A stretch of 64,000 nt of DNA from Stutzerimonas stutzeri (lineage in GTDB: Bacteria > Pseudomonadota > Gammaproteobacteria > Pseudomonadales > Pseudomonadaceae), in contig NZ_POUL01000003.1 of the NCBI RefSeq assembly GCF_002890895.1, positions 372,001 through 436,000 on the forward strand, given 5' to 3'. The position numbers and the translations under genes are program-made. Positions 42,940 through 51,607 of this stretch are shown in pieces. Position 1 is the stretch's first letter. Each line of letters opens with the position of its first letter. The notes beneath the pieces are model-generated. The model had not been told where the DNA came from and did no database searches. It saw nothing but the letters and a program-made list of their open reading frames with translations.

Positions 42940-44207
42940 GGCGTCGGACTCCTTTCGATATTCTTGAACTGCACGTAGAGCAGAGTGTTTTTGATCGCCA
43001 GCGCCACGGCGGTTGCGAAGCAGGCGCCGTTGACGCCGTAGCGCGGGATGAGGATCAGATTGAGCGCTACGTTGATCACGCAGGCTGCGATGTTGTTGTG
43101 AAGGTATCGGCGGTGATTGCCCGTCATGGTCATGAAGATGCCCAGAGGGCCTGCGGCCAGGACAAAGAAGTAACCGACAGCAAGGACCAGCAATGGATAG
43201 ATGCCTTGCTCGCGGTATTCAGGGCCGAACACGGCAAGGATGTATTCGCGTAGCAGGCCGATGGCGAGCAGGATCATCAGTGCCAGCGCCAGCATGAATC
43301 GCGAATATTTGCGAACAATGGCGAATGCGCCAGCGCGGTCGTCTCGTGCCCAGCGCTTGGAGATGTCCGGGGCGATGGTGCCGTTGATGATGAACAGCAG
43401 TGTGGTCGAGAGCGCTGCAATCTTGGCGGCGATGTAATAGATGCTGACTTCGCTGGCCGAGCGCAGCACGCCGAGCAACAGCGTGTCGGACAGCTCGATG
43501 ATGCTGTTCATGACGGCGATCAGCATTAGCGGTATGCAGAGAATGAGCATTTCTCGCCAGCCCAGGGCAGCCTCGGAACCTGAGCGGGGCAGGCTGGTAC
43601 GGGCACGCCAGATCGACCCGAGGATGGCCAGCGTGAAGCTGAATGCGAAGCAGCCCACTACGGTCGTCAGGTCATTGCCGGTGATCGCCACCAGTACAAG
43701 CGTCAGTGCAGGCTGGAACGCCGTCTGCCAGAACAGGCCTTCGCTGGTTTTGTGCTTGGCTTTCAAGGTCTCGCTGGCGATGCTCAGCAGTGACAGGCCA
43801 AGCGCGGTGACCGCAAACAGGACGACTGCGTGGATGAAGTAGGCCTGTGTGGTTTCCGAGAAATACACCACCGCCAGGCCGATCAGAAACGCGGGTATGT
43901 TTGTCAGTGCCGCGAGGATCAAGGCGCGGTCGAAGTACCTGCGCTGCTGGCCCTCGTGCAGGGAGGAAATATTCTTCAGGCAAGCAATGTCGAGGCCCAG
44001 CCGGGCGAGCAGGGACAGGAAGATGCCCAAAGCCACGCAAAAGAACACGGTACCGGCCAGCTCTGGCACGAGAAACCGCGCCAAGAGGATATTCAGGCCG
44101 AGCGTAGCGCCGGCGCCGCTGCCTTTGGTCACTATGAGTCGAGCGTATTTGACGAGGTCGGCTTTCATTCCAGGCTGGGCTGCGTCCGTGGCATAGGCCG
44201 ATTTCAT
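42936..44207 (-). CDS. Third polysaccharide flippase (MATE-like)
   Basis: This 423-residue membrane protein has the oligosaccharide-flippase pattern GAGATLGLNILLARFLVPEL and around 12 hydrophobic helices. Its start has AGGAG upstream. It is translated just before the pyruvyl transferase gene, suggesting joint action on a pyruvylated polymer or lipid-linked sugar. It differs in sequence from the other two flippases in this window. Confidence 0.87.
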   Translation of the reverse strand: MKSAYATDAAQPGMKADLVKYARLIVTKGSGAGATLGLNILLARFLVPELAGTVFFCVALGIFLSLLARLGLDIACLKNISSLHEGQQRRYFDRALILAALTNIPAFLIGLAVVYFSETTQAYFIHAVVLFAVTALGLSLLSIASETLKAKHKTSEGLFWQTAFQPALTLVLVAITGNDLTTVVGCFAFSFTLAILGSIWRARTSLPRSGSEAALGWREMLILCIPLMLIAVMNSIIELSDTLLLGVLRSASEVSIYYIAAKIAALSTTLLFIINGTIAPDISKRWARDDRAGAFAIVRKYSRFMLALALMILLAIGLLREYILAVFGPEYREQGIYPLLVLAVGYFFVLAAGPLGIFMTMTGNHRRYLHNNIAACVINVALNLILIPRYGVNGACFATAVALAIKNTLLYVQFKNIERSPTP

Positions 44208-44537
44208 TCAATGCTCCTGCGGCCGCTGATCGCGACAAAAGCCATGGCTGGCGTCCGGGTTGCTACTCCTGCCCAAGCCAAACGCGCGGATTAAGCGATT
44301 TGTACTTGGCAGCTGTGCATGCGCTTTCAGTCAGCGTTGGACCGAATTGGCGACTCCATCAAGAGCGTTGCGAGCGAAGAAAGTTCCTCTGCCACGCCTC
44401 AGTCGTGCTTAAGCCGATGGGGAGCGTACGGTTCTAGAGGGCCCTGCACTGCGTCGCCCGTCACGCGGGGCGAACTCTTGCAGTCGGGGGTCGTCCCACG
44501 ATTAACGGCTTCGGCTTTAATTACAGTGAACGGGGGA
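44208..44537. other. Spacer upstream of the YihY/BrkB gene
   Basis: Divergent spacer of 330 bp. No gene was identified. A short GC-rich hairpin region lies near 44452-44475 (GTCGCCC and GGGGCGA). Confidence 0.4.
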
Positions 44538-45413
44538 ATGGCAATGCTGAATACGCGTGGCGTCGGCAGCTTCGAGCTGTTGAAACGCACCTTCAAGGAG
44601 TTCAGCAACGACGACATGACCACCTACGCGTCGGCTCTGGCGTACCGTGCGATCTTTTCGCTGTTTCCCTTTTTGCTGTTTTTGATCGCCCTGCTGGGTC
44701 TGCTTGATCTGCAGGAATTTTTCACCTGGCTCCGTCAGCAGGTTTCGCTGGTGTTACCGCCCGATGCGCTGGATCTGGTCAATCCTGTGATTGACGAGAT
44801 GCAACAGGAAAAAGGCGGTTTCGTTTCCTTCGGTATCCTCGTAGCGTTGTGGTCGGCCTCGGTCGGGGTTCGCTCCCTGATGAACGCCATGAACAAGGCG
44901 TATGACGTCGAAGAAGGGCGGCCGACCTGGAAGCTGATGCTGCTCTCGGTCGTATACACCATCGGTCTGGCGCTGATCCTGCTGGCTACAGCAGCACTGA
45001 TGATCGTGGGCCCGCAGGTCATCGAGTGGTTGGCTGATCAGGTTGGCCTGAAGGAAATCGTTGTCACGCTATGGACCTGGCTGCGCTGGCCCGTTGTGGT
45101 GGTGCTGATGATGCTTGTGGTGGCGGTGCTCTATTACGTTACCCCCGATGTAGAGCAAGAGTTTCGCTTCATCACGCCCGGCTCGGTGGTGGCTGTAATC
45201 GTCTGGATTGCCGCCTCCATTGCCTTCGGCCTGTATGTGCAGAACTTTGGTAATTATGACGCGACCTACGGCAGTATCGGCGCTGTCATCGTGCTGTTGC
45301 TCTATTTCTACATTTCAGCGGCAGTTCTGCTCCTGGGCGCCGAGATGAACGCCGTGATCGAACATGCCTCGGCAGAGGGGAAGGACGAGGGGGACAAGCG
45401 TGTCGACGGTTAG
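44538..45413 (+). CDS. YihY/virulence factor BrkB family membrane protein
   Basis: This 291-residue integral membrane protein matches the YihY/BrkB family: TTYASALAYRAIFSLFPFLL near the N-terminus, six or so helices, and the conserved FRFITPGSVVAVIVWIAASI followed by FGLYVQNFGNYDATYGSIGA near the C-terminus. E. coli YihY was once called RNase BN in error. The function is unknown. I chose the ATG giving MAMLNTRG; upstream frame sequence is not family-like. Confidence 0.88.
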   Translation: MAMLNTRGVGSFELLKRTFKEFSNDDMTTYASALAYRAIFSLFPFLLFLIALLGLLDLQEFFTWLRQQVSLVLPPDALDLVNPVIDEMQQEKGGFVSFGILVALWSASVGVRSLMNAMNKAYDVEEGRPTWKLMLLSVVYTIGLALILLATAALMIVGPQVIEWLADQVGLKEIVVTLWTWLRWPVVVVLMMLVVAVLYYVTPDVEQEFRFITPGSVVAVIVWIAASIAFGLYVQNFGNYDATYGSIGAVIVLLLYFYISAAVLLLGAEMNAVIEHASAEGKDEGDKRVDG

Positions 45414-45587
45414 CGGCGGATAACGCCGATGCGACGGCGAACAACTGTCAGGGGCGGTGGTCCATTGATTTCATTGCAGAATCTTTCGAGCGGTGGTCTG
45501 GCTGCGCCCCGCCAAACGGCAGCAGATTACGGCTAACGGACCCGGCTCCGAAGGTTTTGCATCGAGACTTATTGGAGACGCTCCGCT

Positions 45588-46703
45588 TTGCACATCGCCG
45601 ACATGACCATGTTCTATGCCCCCGCCAGTGGCGGCGTTCGTACTTATCTCGAGGCCAAGCACCGCCGGCTGCAGCAGTATGCGGGAGTCCGCCACAGCAT
45701 CCTCGTTCCGGGTGAGCGCTATAGCCACAGCGCCGGCATCTATCAGATACCGGCGCCTGCACTGCCTTTTGGTAGGGGGTATCGGTTTCCTGTACGGCGC
45801 GCTCCCTGGCGTAATCAACTGCGCTCCCTTCGTCCCGACGTGATCGAAGTCGGGGACCCCTATATGACTGCCTGGGCGGCTCTGGACGCCGGGCGACGCC
45901 TGGACGTGCCGGTGATCGGCTTCTACCACTCGGATCTTCCTTTGTTGGTGAGTAACCGCATCGGCGGGTGGCTGGGCACCAACTTGAATGGCTATGTGTC
46001 GCGGCTGTACAGCAGCTTCGACCGGGTGCTTGCGCCAAGCCAGGTAATGGCGCAAAAGCTGACGTCGCTCGGGGTCGAGAACGTCTATGTGCAGCCGTTG
46101 GGCGTGGATCTGGACACCTTTCGGCCAAGCCTGCGCGATCCGCAGGTGCGCCGCGAGCTGGGTCTTGCCGACGGTACTCGGTTGATGATCTTCGCTGGGC
46201 GCGGGTCGCGCGAAAAGAACCTCGGTGTTCTGCTGGAGACCGCACGGCGGCTAGGTGAGCCCTACCATCTGCTGCTGGTCGGTTCCGGCATGCCCCATCG
46301 CGTGCCGCCCAACGTGTCGGTGATCGATCGTTTTTGCCCGGCGGCGGACGTAGCGCGCTACATGGCCAGCAGTGACGTGCTGCTGCACGCCGGAAATCAG
46401 GAGACTTTCGGTCTGGTGGCGCTTGAAGCCATGGCCAGTGGGATACCGGTGATTGCGGCACGCGCCGGCGCACTACCAGAACTGGTGCCCTTCCATACCG
46501 GTCGGTTATGTCGCCCTTTGGACGCTCCAGCGATGGCGCAGACCGTCCGGGAGTTATTCGAGGACGACCCACGTCTGCTGGGGATGCAGGCCCGTCAGCA
46601 TGTCGAGGCGCATCACGCATGGGATGCGGTGGTAGCCGGATTGCTGGCGCATTATCACGCCGTGTTGGGCACCGCTGAACTGCCGGTTGCCGTGCATGGC
46701 TGA
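45588..46703 (+). CDS. Family 4 glycosyltransferase (mannosyltransferase-like)
   Basis: This 371-residue GT-B enzyme begins at a TTG; the first residues MHIADMTMFYAPASGGVRTY include the acceptor-side GGVRTY loop. Donor-side motifs are VQPLGVDLDTFRPS and LLHAGNQETFGLVALEAMAS. The pattern resembles GT4 mannosyltransferases of glycolipid pathways. The three genes from here to 48443 overlap by 8 and 4 bp, so they act together, probably on a lipid-linked sugar. Confidence 0.87.
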   Translation: MHIADMTMFYAPASGGVRTYLEAKHRRLQQYAGVRHSILVPGERYSHSAGIYQIPAPALPFGRGYRFPVRRAPWRNQLRSLRPDVIEVGDPYMTAWAALDAGRRLDVPVIGFYHSDLPLLVSNRIGGWLGTNLNGYVSRLYSSFDRVLAPSQVMAQKLTSLGVENVYVQPLGVDLDTFRPSLRDPQVRRELGLADGTRLMIFAGRGSREKNLGVLLETARRLGEPYHLLLVGSGMPHRVPPNVSVIDRFCPAADVARYMASSDVLLHAGNQETFGLVALEAMASGIPVIAARAGALPELVPFHTGRLCRPLDAPAMAQTVRELFEDDPRLLGMQARQHVEAHHAWDAVVAGLLAHYHAVLGTAELPVAVHG

Positions 46704-47460
46704 CCGTAGCCTGATGCTGGTGCTGCATGACGTGGCGCCCGAGACCTGGCCCGATTACCGGCCCTTCGTCGAAGCGGTCGACGCGCTGGGTCAGATACCG
46801 ATCTGCTGGCTTGTGGTGCCGGATTTTCACCGTCGCAACCGGCTCGACGATCATGTTGATTTTCGACGCCTGCTGGACGGGCGGCTTGCACGTGGCGATG
46901 AGCTCATCCTGCATGGTTTCTACCACGCAGATGAAGCCCCCTCGCCACGCACGCCACGAGACTGGTTCATGCGCCGCGTCTTTACCCATGAAGGCGAGTT
47001 CTACCCGCTCAGTCGCGAGGAGTCCGCCAGGCGTTTGCAGCGCGGTATTGAGCTGTTTCAGCGCCACCAGTGGCCCCTTCATGGTTTCGTGGCACCTGCC
47101 TGGCTTTTGGGGCCGGGTGCTCGGCAAGCCTTGGCGGCAACCGGGCTGACCTATACCAGCGATCCAGGCCACTTCTACTTGCTGCCCAACTATCAATCCG
47201 TAGACGCGCCGGGGCTGGTCTGGAGCGCTCGAAGCGCTTGGCGCCGCGGGATGTCACGGCTGGTTAGCGAGCGGATGCTCAAGCGGCATCAGCAGTCGCC
47301 GGTGTTGCGGCTCGGGTTGCATCCGGTGGACATGCGGCATGGGTTCTCGCGGCAATACTGGCTGGACCTGCTGACTCGGCTTTTGGCGGACGGACACAAG
47401 CCGGTGACAAAGATTGACTGGCTTGATCGACACATACTGGCCTCGAGCGCCGCGGCATGA
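46696..47460 (+). CDS. DUF2334/polysaccharide deacetylase family protein
   Basis: This 254-residue protein has the deacetylase-superfamily pattern LVLHDVAPETW, ELILHGFYHAD and FVAPAWLLGPGARQALAATG. The HD and HxxxH-like residues could hold a metal. It starts at the ATG overlapping the end of the glycosyltransferase gene. It may deacetylate the sugar added by that enzyme, such as an N-acetylhexosamine; this is inference. Confidence 0.86.
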   Translation: MADRSLMLVLHDVAPETWPDYRPFVEAVDALGQIPICWLVVPDFHRRNRLDDHVDFRRLLDGRLARGDELILHGFYHADEAPSPRTPRDWFMRRVFTHEGEFYPLSREESARRLQRGIELFQRHQWPLHGFVAPAWLLGPGARQALAATGLTYTSDPGHFYLLPNYQSVDAPGLVWSARSAWRRGMSRLVSERMLKRHQQSPVLRLGLHPVDMRHGFSRQYWLDLLTRLLADGHKPVTKIDWLDRHILASSAAA

Positions 47461-48443
47461 ATCGCCGCTGGTGGTTGCTCGCTGGCGCTTTAGTGGTGGC
47501 GGCACTGGTGCCGATTCTGCTCGGCGGCAGCGGTTTGCTCGAACGGTTGCGCAGCTTTCCACCGGGGTTGCTGTTGCTGATGCTGGGCATGATCGTTGTT
47601 GGCTGGTACTTGAACGCGCTACGGCTGCGGCTGCTCGTCGGCCCTCGACGTCTGGGTCAGCACCGAGCGGTGGGCATCGTGATCGCCACGGAATTTGCCA
47701 TCTGTGCCACCCCCGGCGGCGCGGGCGGCCCGTTGACCATGATGGCGTTGCTGCTGCGCCATGGCGTGCCGCCCGCCAAGGGCACCGCCACCTATGCCGT
47801 TGAGCAGCTCACCGACCTGCTGTTTTTTGCGTGTGCGCTGGTGGGTGTGCTCATCTATGCGGTCACCCATTCGCTGAATACCTATATCGCCAGTCTATTG
47901 GGCGTCAGTGCGGCGTTGCTGATCGGCCTGATGGTGCTGCTGGCGTTGCTCGGACGCTTTCACCGGCAGGTGTTTCTGCTCAATGGCTGGTTGATCAGCC
48001 GGCTCGGCGTGAAGGGCGCCCGGCAGCGCAGCTGGGCCAAGAAGGCGCTGAGTTTTCGCAATGCCGTGCTTGAGTGTTTCAGATTGCCCCTGTCGATCCT
48101 GCTAAGCGTATTCGTCCTGACGACGCTGCATTGGTTGCTGCGCTATAGCGTGCTCTATCTCACCTTGCTGGGCCTGGGCAAATCCCTGGCCTGGGCCTGG
48201 ACGTTTATCTTGCAGATGCTGGCCTTGACGGCTGGGCAGCTGAGCCTGCTACCGGGCGGTGCGGGCAGCGCCGAACTCGCTTCCGCAGCCTTGCTTGCGC
48301 CGTTCGTGGGGAAGTCGACGGCCGCGGCGGCGATCCTGATCTGGCGATTTGTGACCTACTACTTCTATCTGATCGCTGGCGCGCCGCTGTTTCTGTATTT
48401 ATGGCCGACTTTTCGCTGGACCAAAAGCCGGAATTTGCCATGA
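47457..48443 (+). CDS. UPF0104 (lysylphosphatidylglycerol-synthase-like) membrane protein
   Basis: This 328-residue protein has about eight membrane helices and the UPF0104 motifs EFAICATPGGAGGPLTMMAL and QLSLLPGGAGSAELASAALL. Relatives of the MprF flippase domain belong to this family, so it may move a glycolipid. It overlaps the DUF2334 gene by 4 bp. With its two neighbours it suggests a glycolipid or lipid-linked sugar pathway. Confidence 0.86.
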   Translation: MNRRWWLLAGALVVAALVPILLGGSGLLERLRSFPPGLLLLMLGMIVVGWYLNALRLRLLVGPRRLGQHRAVGIVIATEFAICATPGGAGGPLTMMALLLRHGVPPAKGTATYAVEQLTDLLFFACALVGVLIYAVTHSLNTYIASLLGVSAALLIGLMVLLALLGRFHRQVFLLNGWLISRLGVKGARQRSWAKKALSFRNAVLECFRLPLSILLSVFVLTTLHWLLRYSVLYLTLLGLGKSLAWAWTFILQMLALTAGQLSLLPGGAGSAELASAALLAPFVGKSTAAAAILIWRFVTYYFYLIAGAPLFLYLWPTFRWTKSRNLP

Positions 48444-48500
48444 CGTTTCTGAGCCAGCGCATTAGGGAGGGCTGCCGTCCAGAGCCTGCGCAGCTGAACC

Positions 48501-49034
48501 TCAGTTGCAGCCAGCGAGAGCTTCGGTTAGCAGTTCTGGAGTGTCCTGCGCACCCATGGACTGCGCAGCGGTCAGGGCCGTAACGCCGTTCATGTCGGCG
48601 CGTCTCGGGTCTGCTCCGCGCGCCAGCAGCAGCTCTACAATTTCGGCGCGATTGAACATGGCAGCCATCATCAGTGCGGTCTTGCCGTCGGGTGTCGCGC
48701 TTTCGACGTCGGCGCCGTGGTCTAGCAGCAGGCGGGTCATCTCCAGGTTGCCCTTGAAGGCGGCGCCGGCCAGCGGGCTCTGGCCCTTGTCGTTGCGCAG
48801 CTGGGGATCGCCACCGTTTTCCAGCAGCACGCGGGAGGCGTCGAGATGGCCGTGGTAGCTGGTGAGCATCAACAGACTGTCGCCGTTGTGGTTGCGAATG
48901 TTGGCCGGCAAGCCGCGACCGAGCAGGTCAGCCAGACGCTGAGTGTCGCCGGTACGGGCGCTTTCGAAAACCTGTTCAGCGAACGCGAGTGCGGCCTCGT
49001 CCAGTTCGGGCTTGGGGCTCGGTTGTTCCGTCAT
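48501..49034 (-). CDS. Ankyrin-repeat protein
   Basis: This 177-residue protein has a short N-terminal helix and four ankyrin repeats, including NHNGDSLLMLTSYHGHLDAS, GQSPLAGAAFKGNLEMTRLL and GKTALMMAAMFNRAEIVELL. Small cytosolic ankyrin proteins usually bind other proteins. No enzymatic domain was found. The ATG has GAGGAG upstream. Confidence 0.9.
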   Translation of the reverse strand: MTEQPSPKPELDEAALAFAEQVFESARTGDTQRLADLLGRGLPANIRNHNGDSLLMLTSYHGHLDASRVLLENGGDPQLRNDKGQSPLAGAAFKGNLEMTRLLLDHGADVESATPDGKTALMMAAMFNRAEIVELLLARGADPRRADMNGVTALTAAQSMGAQDTPELLTEALAGCN

Positions 49035-49224
49035 CTTGATCTCCTCGGCGTTATGGTTTTGGCGCAGCGGCGCGGGACGCGTCATTTCGCAAGCGATTGG
49101 CCGGTGCGGGAGGGCTGCGTTTCTATCCGACCGACAGGCCGCGCAAATGTGCGGCACGGGCCGAAAGCTGCACGGCCACAATGGCTATGGCAGTATCTGC
49201 GGCCCGTCCGCCGGTAGCGCTGCA

Positions 49225-49437
49225 ATGAAACCTGAAGACCTGGAACGTCTGGTGACCCAGACGATGCCGTACGGCAAATACAAGGGACGGCTGATTGCGG
49301 ATCTGCCGGGTAACTACCTGAATTGGTTCGCCCGGGTCGGTTTTCCGCCCGGGGATCTCGGCCAGCTGTTGGCGCTGATGCAGGAGATCGACCACAACGG
49401 CCTGTCCGGCTTGCTCGAGCCGCTGCGCCGGCGCTGA
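49225..49437 (+). CDS. DUF3820 family protein
   Basis: This 70-residue protein has the DUF3820 pattern TMPYGKYKGRLIADLPGNYL and WFARVGFPPGDLGQLL. The function is unknown; a nucleic-acid link has been suggested for related proteins. The ATG giving MKPEDLERLV is the natural start; the frame stays open upstream but encodes no family-like sequence. Confidence 0.88.
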   Translation: MKPEDLERLVTQTMPYGKYKGRLIADLPGNYLNWFARVGFPPGDLGQLLALMQEIDHNGLSGLLEPLRRR

Positions 49438-49438
49438 G

Positions 49439-49969
49439 TCAGTCTTCGCTTTCTGCTTGCCGGGCCGCAAGTGCCGGGGCTGCATAGATGCCCACCTCCA
49501 CCGCCAGCGCCATGACTCGCTCGATATCGCAGGTGTAGACGAGCACCGCTTGCAGTTCGTCGTCCAGTGGCTCGCTGAAATCCACCAGCACATAGCCGCC
49601 TTTTTCCGGGTAGAGACTGCTGAGTTGGGTCTGGATACGGTTGAGTGCCTTGAGCGGCTCGGTTTTCGCCAGCTGCTTTGACTTGAGCACGAAATTCACA
49701 TCCGGCCCGAATGACCCGACGATCTGCTCGAACAGCGCCTGATAATCGTCGGCCTGGAACAATACGGTGTCCGGCAGGCTGCCGACGATCATCCATTCGC
49801 CCAGCGGAATGGGAAAGTCATCGTCGTAGATGATGTCCGGGTTCGCCTGCAGAAAGGCCTGGGGATCGGCATAGGCCTGAGCCGCTTCGTCGGCGAGCCG
49901 GTTGATCTCGTCTTCGCTCATGCAGCCTGAGCTGATCAGACTTATCAGTTCGGCGAGTGGCTCTTTCAT
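49439..49969 (-). CDS. Conserved hypothetical cytosolic protein
   Basis: This 176-residue acidic protein contains DPQAFLQANPDIIYDDDFPI and QIVGSFGPDVNFVLKSKQLA, and ends in AARQAESED. It has no signal peptide or membrane helix. I do not recognise a named family. It is convergent to the DUF3820 gene, their ends 1 bp apart. Confidence 0.75.
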   Translation of the reverse strand: MKEPLAELISLISSGCMSEDEINRLADEAAQAYADPQAFLQANPDIIYDDDFPIPLGEWMIVGSLPDTVLFQADDYQALFEQIVGSFGPDVNFVLKSKQLAKTEPLKALNRIQTQLSSLYPEKGGYVLVDFSEPLDDELQAVLVYTCDIERVMALAVEVGIYAAPALAARQAESED

Positions 49970-50240
49970 CGGGGCGCAGTCCTGGAATGAGGGCGTGCAA
50001 GAATACCCGAAAGCCTGGAGCCAGCGGGCCACGGTGGACATTGCCGCTGTGTGGCAACCCTCGCTGCACATCGTCAACCTTTGTCTGCTTTTACGCGCTG
50101 AGCTGCAGATTCTGTTCGGTTTTCGTGCACAATAGCCGCCATATAAACAGACGCGGCATGAACGATCGCATCGGCGCTGGCCGGCTTCGCTCCTGTTCCG
50201 GCGCCCGACTATGATCAGCCAATATTCGAGAGGAACGACT

Positions 50241-51362
50241 GTGCATAACGTCGTCATCAGCGGTACCGGCCTTTACACCCCTGCCCAGAGCATTTCCAAC
50301 GACGAGCTGGTTGAGTCTTTCAACACCTACTCGCGCCGTTTCAACGATGAGAACGCCGCGGCAATCGAAGCGGGTGAAGTACAGCCGATGCCGGAATCCA
50401 GCTCGGCATTCATCGAGAAGGCGTCGGGCATCAAGAGCCGCTTCGTCACTGACAAGGCCGGCATCCTCGATGCGGATCGCATGGTTCCGCGCATTCCCGA
50501 GCGCAGCAACGACGAGTGGTCCATCCTCTGCGAGATGTCGGTCAAGGCCGCCCAGCAGGCGCTTGAGCGCGCAGGCAAAACCGCAGCCGACATTGATGGT
50601 GTGATCGTTGCCTGTTCCAACCTGCAGCGCGCCTATCCGGCCGTGGCCATCGAAGTGCAGGCTGCACTCGGTATCAAGGGGTTCGGCTTCGACATGAACG
50701 TGGCCTGTTCTTCGGCAACCTTCGGTATCCAGAATGCCGCCAACTCGGTTCAGCTGGGGCAGGCGCGCGCGGTGCTGATGGTCAACCCGGAGATCTGCAC
50801 CGGGCACATGAACTTCCGTGACCGGGACAGCCATTTCATCTTCGGCGACGCCTGCACGGCCGTTATCGTCGAGCGCGCCGATCAAGCCACTTCGCAATAT
50901 CAGTGGGACGTTGTCAGCACCAAGCTGGCGACCGAATACTCCAACAACATCCGCAACAACTTCGGCTTCCTCAACCGCACTGCCGAGGAATACATGACCA
51001 ACCCGGACAAGCTGTTCGTTCAGGAAGGGCGCAAGGTATTCAAGGAAGTCTGCCCGATGGTGGCTGAGCTGATCGGTGAGCACCTGAAGGAAAATGAAAT
51101 CGAGGTCGGCGAGGTCAAGCGCTTCTGGCTGCACCAGGCCAACCTCAACATGAACCACCTGATTGTGCGCAAGCTGCTTGGCCGCGACGCCAGCCCGGAA
51201 GAGGCGCCCGTCATTCTCGACACCTACGCCAACACCAGTTCGGCGGGTTCGGTAATCGCCTTTCACAAGCATCAGGATGACCTGCCGGCTGGCACCCTTG
51301 GCGTGCTCAGCTCGTTTGGCGCGGGCTACTCCATCGGTAGCGTGATCCTGCGCAAGCGCTGA
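50241..51362 (+). CDS. FabH-like beta-ketoacyl-ACP synthase III
   Basis: This 373-residue enzyme condenses an acyl-CoA with malonyl-ACP. The catalytic Cys156 is in VACSSATFG; the His lies in LHQANLNMN and the Asn in YANTSSAGS. It starts at a GTG with AGAGGAA upstream. It resembles the P. aeruginosa FabH-like protein PA3286, reported to shunt beta-oxidation intermediates into fatty-acid synthesis; that link is from memory. It ends at a strong terminator. Confidence 0.9.
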   Translation: MHNVVISGTGLYTPAQSISNDELVESFNTYSRRFNDENAAAIEAGEVQPMPESSSAFIEKASGIKSRFVTDKAGILDADRMVPRIPERSNDEWSILCEMSVKAAQQALERAGKTAADIDGVIVACSNLQRAYPAVAIEVQAALGIKGFGFDMNVACSSATFGIQNAANSVQLGQARAVLMVNPEICTGHMNFRDRDSHFIFGDACTAVIVERADQATSQYQWDVVSTKLATEYSNNIRNNFGFLNRTAEEYMTNPDKLFVQEGRKVFKEVCPMVAELIGEHLKENEIEVGEVKRFWLHQANLNMNHLIVRKLLGRDASPEEAPVILDTYANTSSAGSVIAFHKHQDDLPAGTLGVLSSFGAGYSIGSVILRKR

Positions 51363-51382
51363 TTCACGCTAACCCCTGAAGC

Positions 51383-51411
51383 AAAAGGCGGACTTCGGTC
51401 CGCCTTTTTTG
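51383..51411 (+). terminator. Terminator after the FabH-like gene
   Basis: AAAGGCGGAC, a TTCG loop and GTCCGCCTTT form a perfect 10-bp stem followed by T residues. Confidence 0.93.
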
Positions 51412-51487
51412 TACCTGCCACTTGATGGAGGGATGAGCAACCGTAGTCTCGATAAGCGGCGATAAGAACGGCGTTTTTAAGTTCCCG

Positions 51488-51505
51488 TTGTCATAAAACC
51501 TTTAT
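51488..51505 (+). promoter_or_regulatory. Candidate Pho box upstream of the porin gene
   Basis: TTGTCAT, four A residues and CCTTTAT match the PhoB site layout (two CTGTCAT-like heptamers 4 bp apart). The first half matches 6 of 7 and the second 4 of 7. It lies about 100 bp before the porin start, which suits phosphate-starvation control. Confidence 0.5.
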
Positions 51506-51607
51506 GGAACAGCCACCTGGATGACACACGTGCTGGCCAAGATGCCGGCAACACAAAGAGCCACTAGCTGTGTGTTTTCCAACGCTAAACCAAAAGGGGA
51601 ATTTTCG

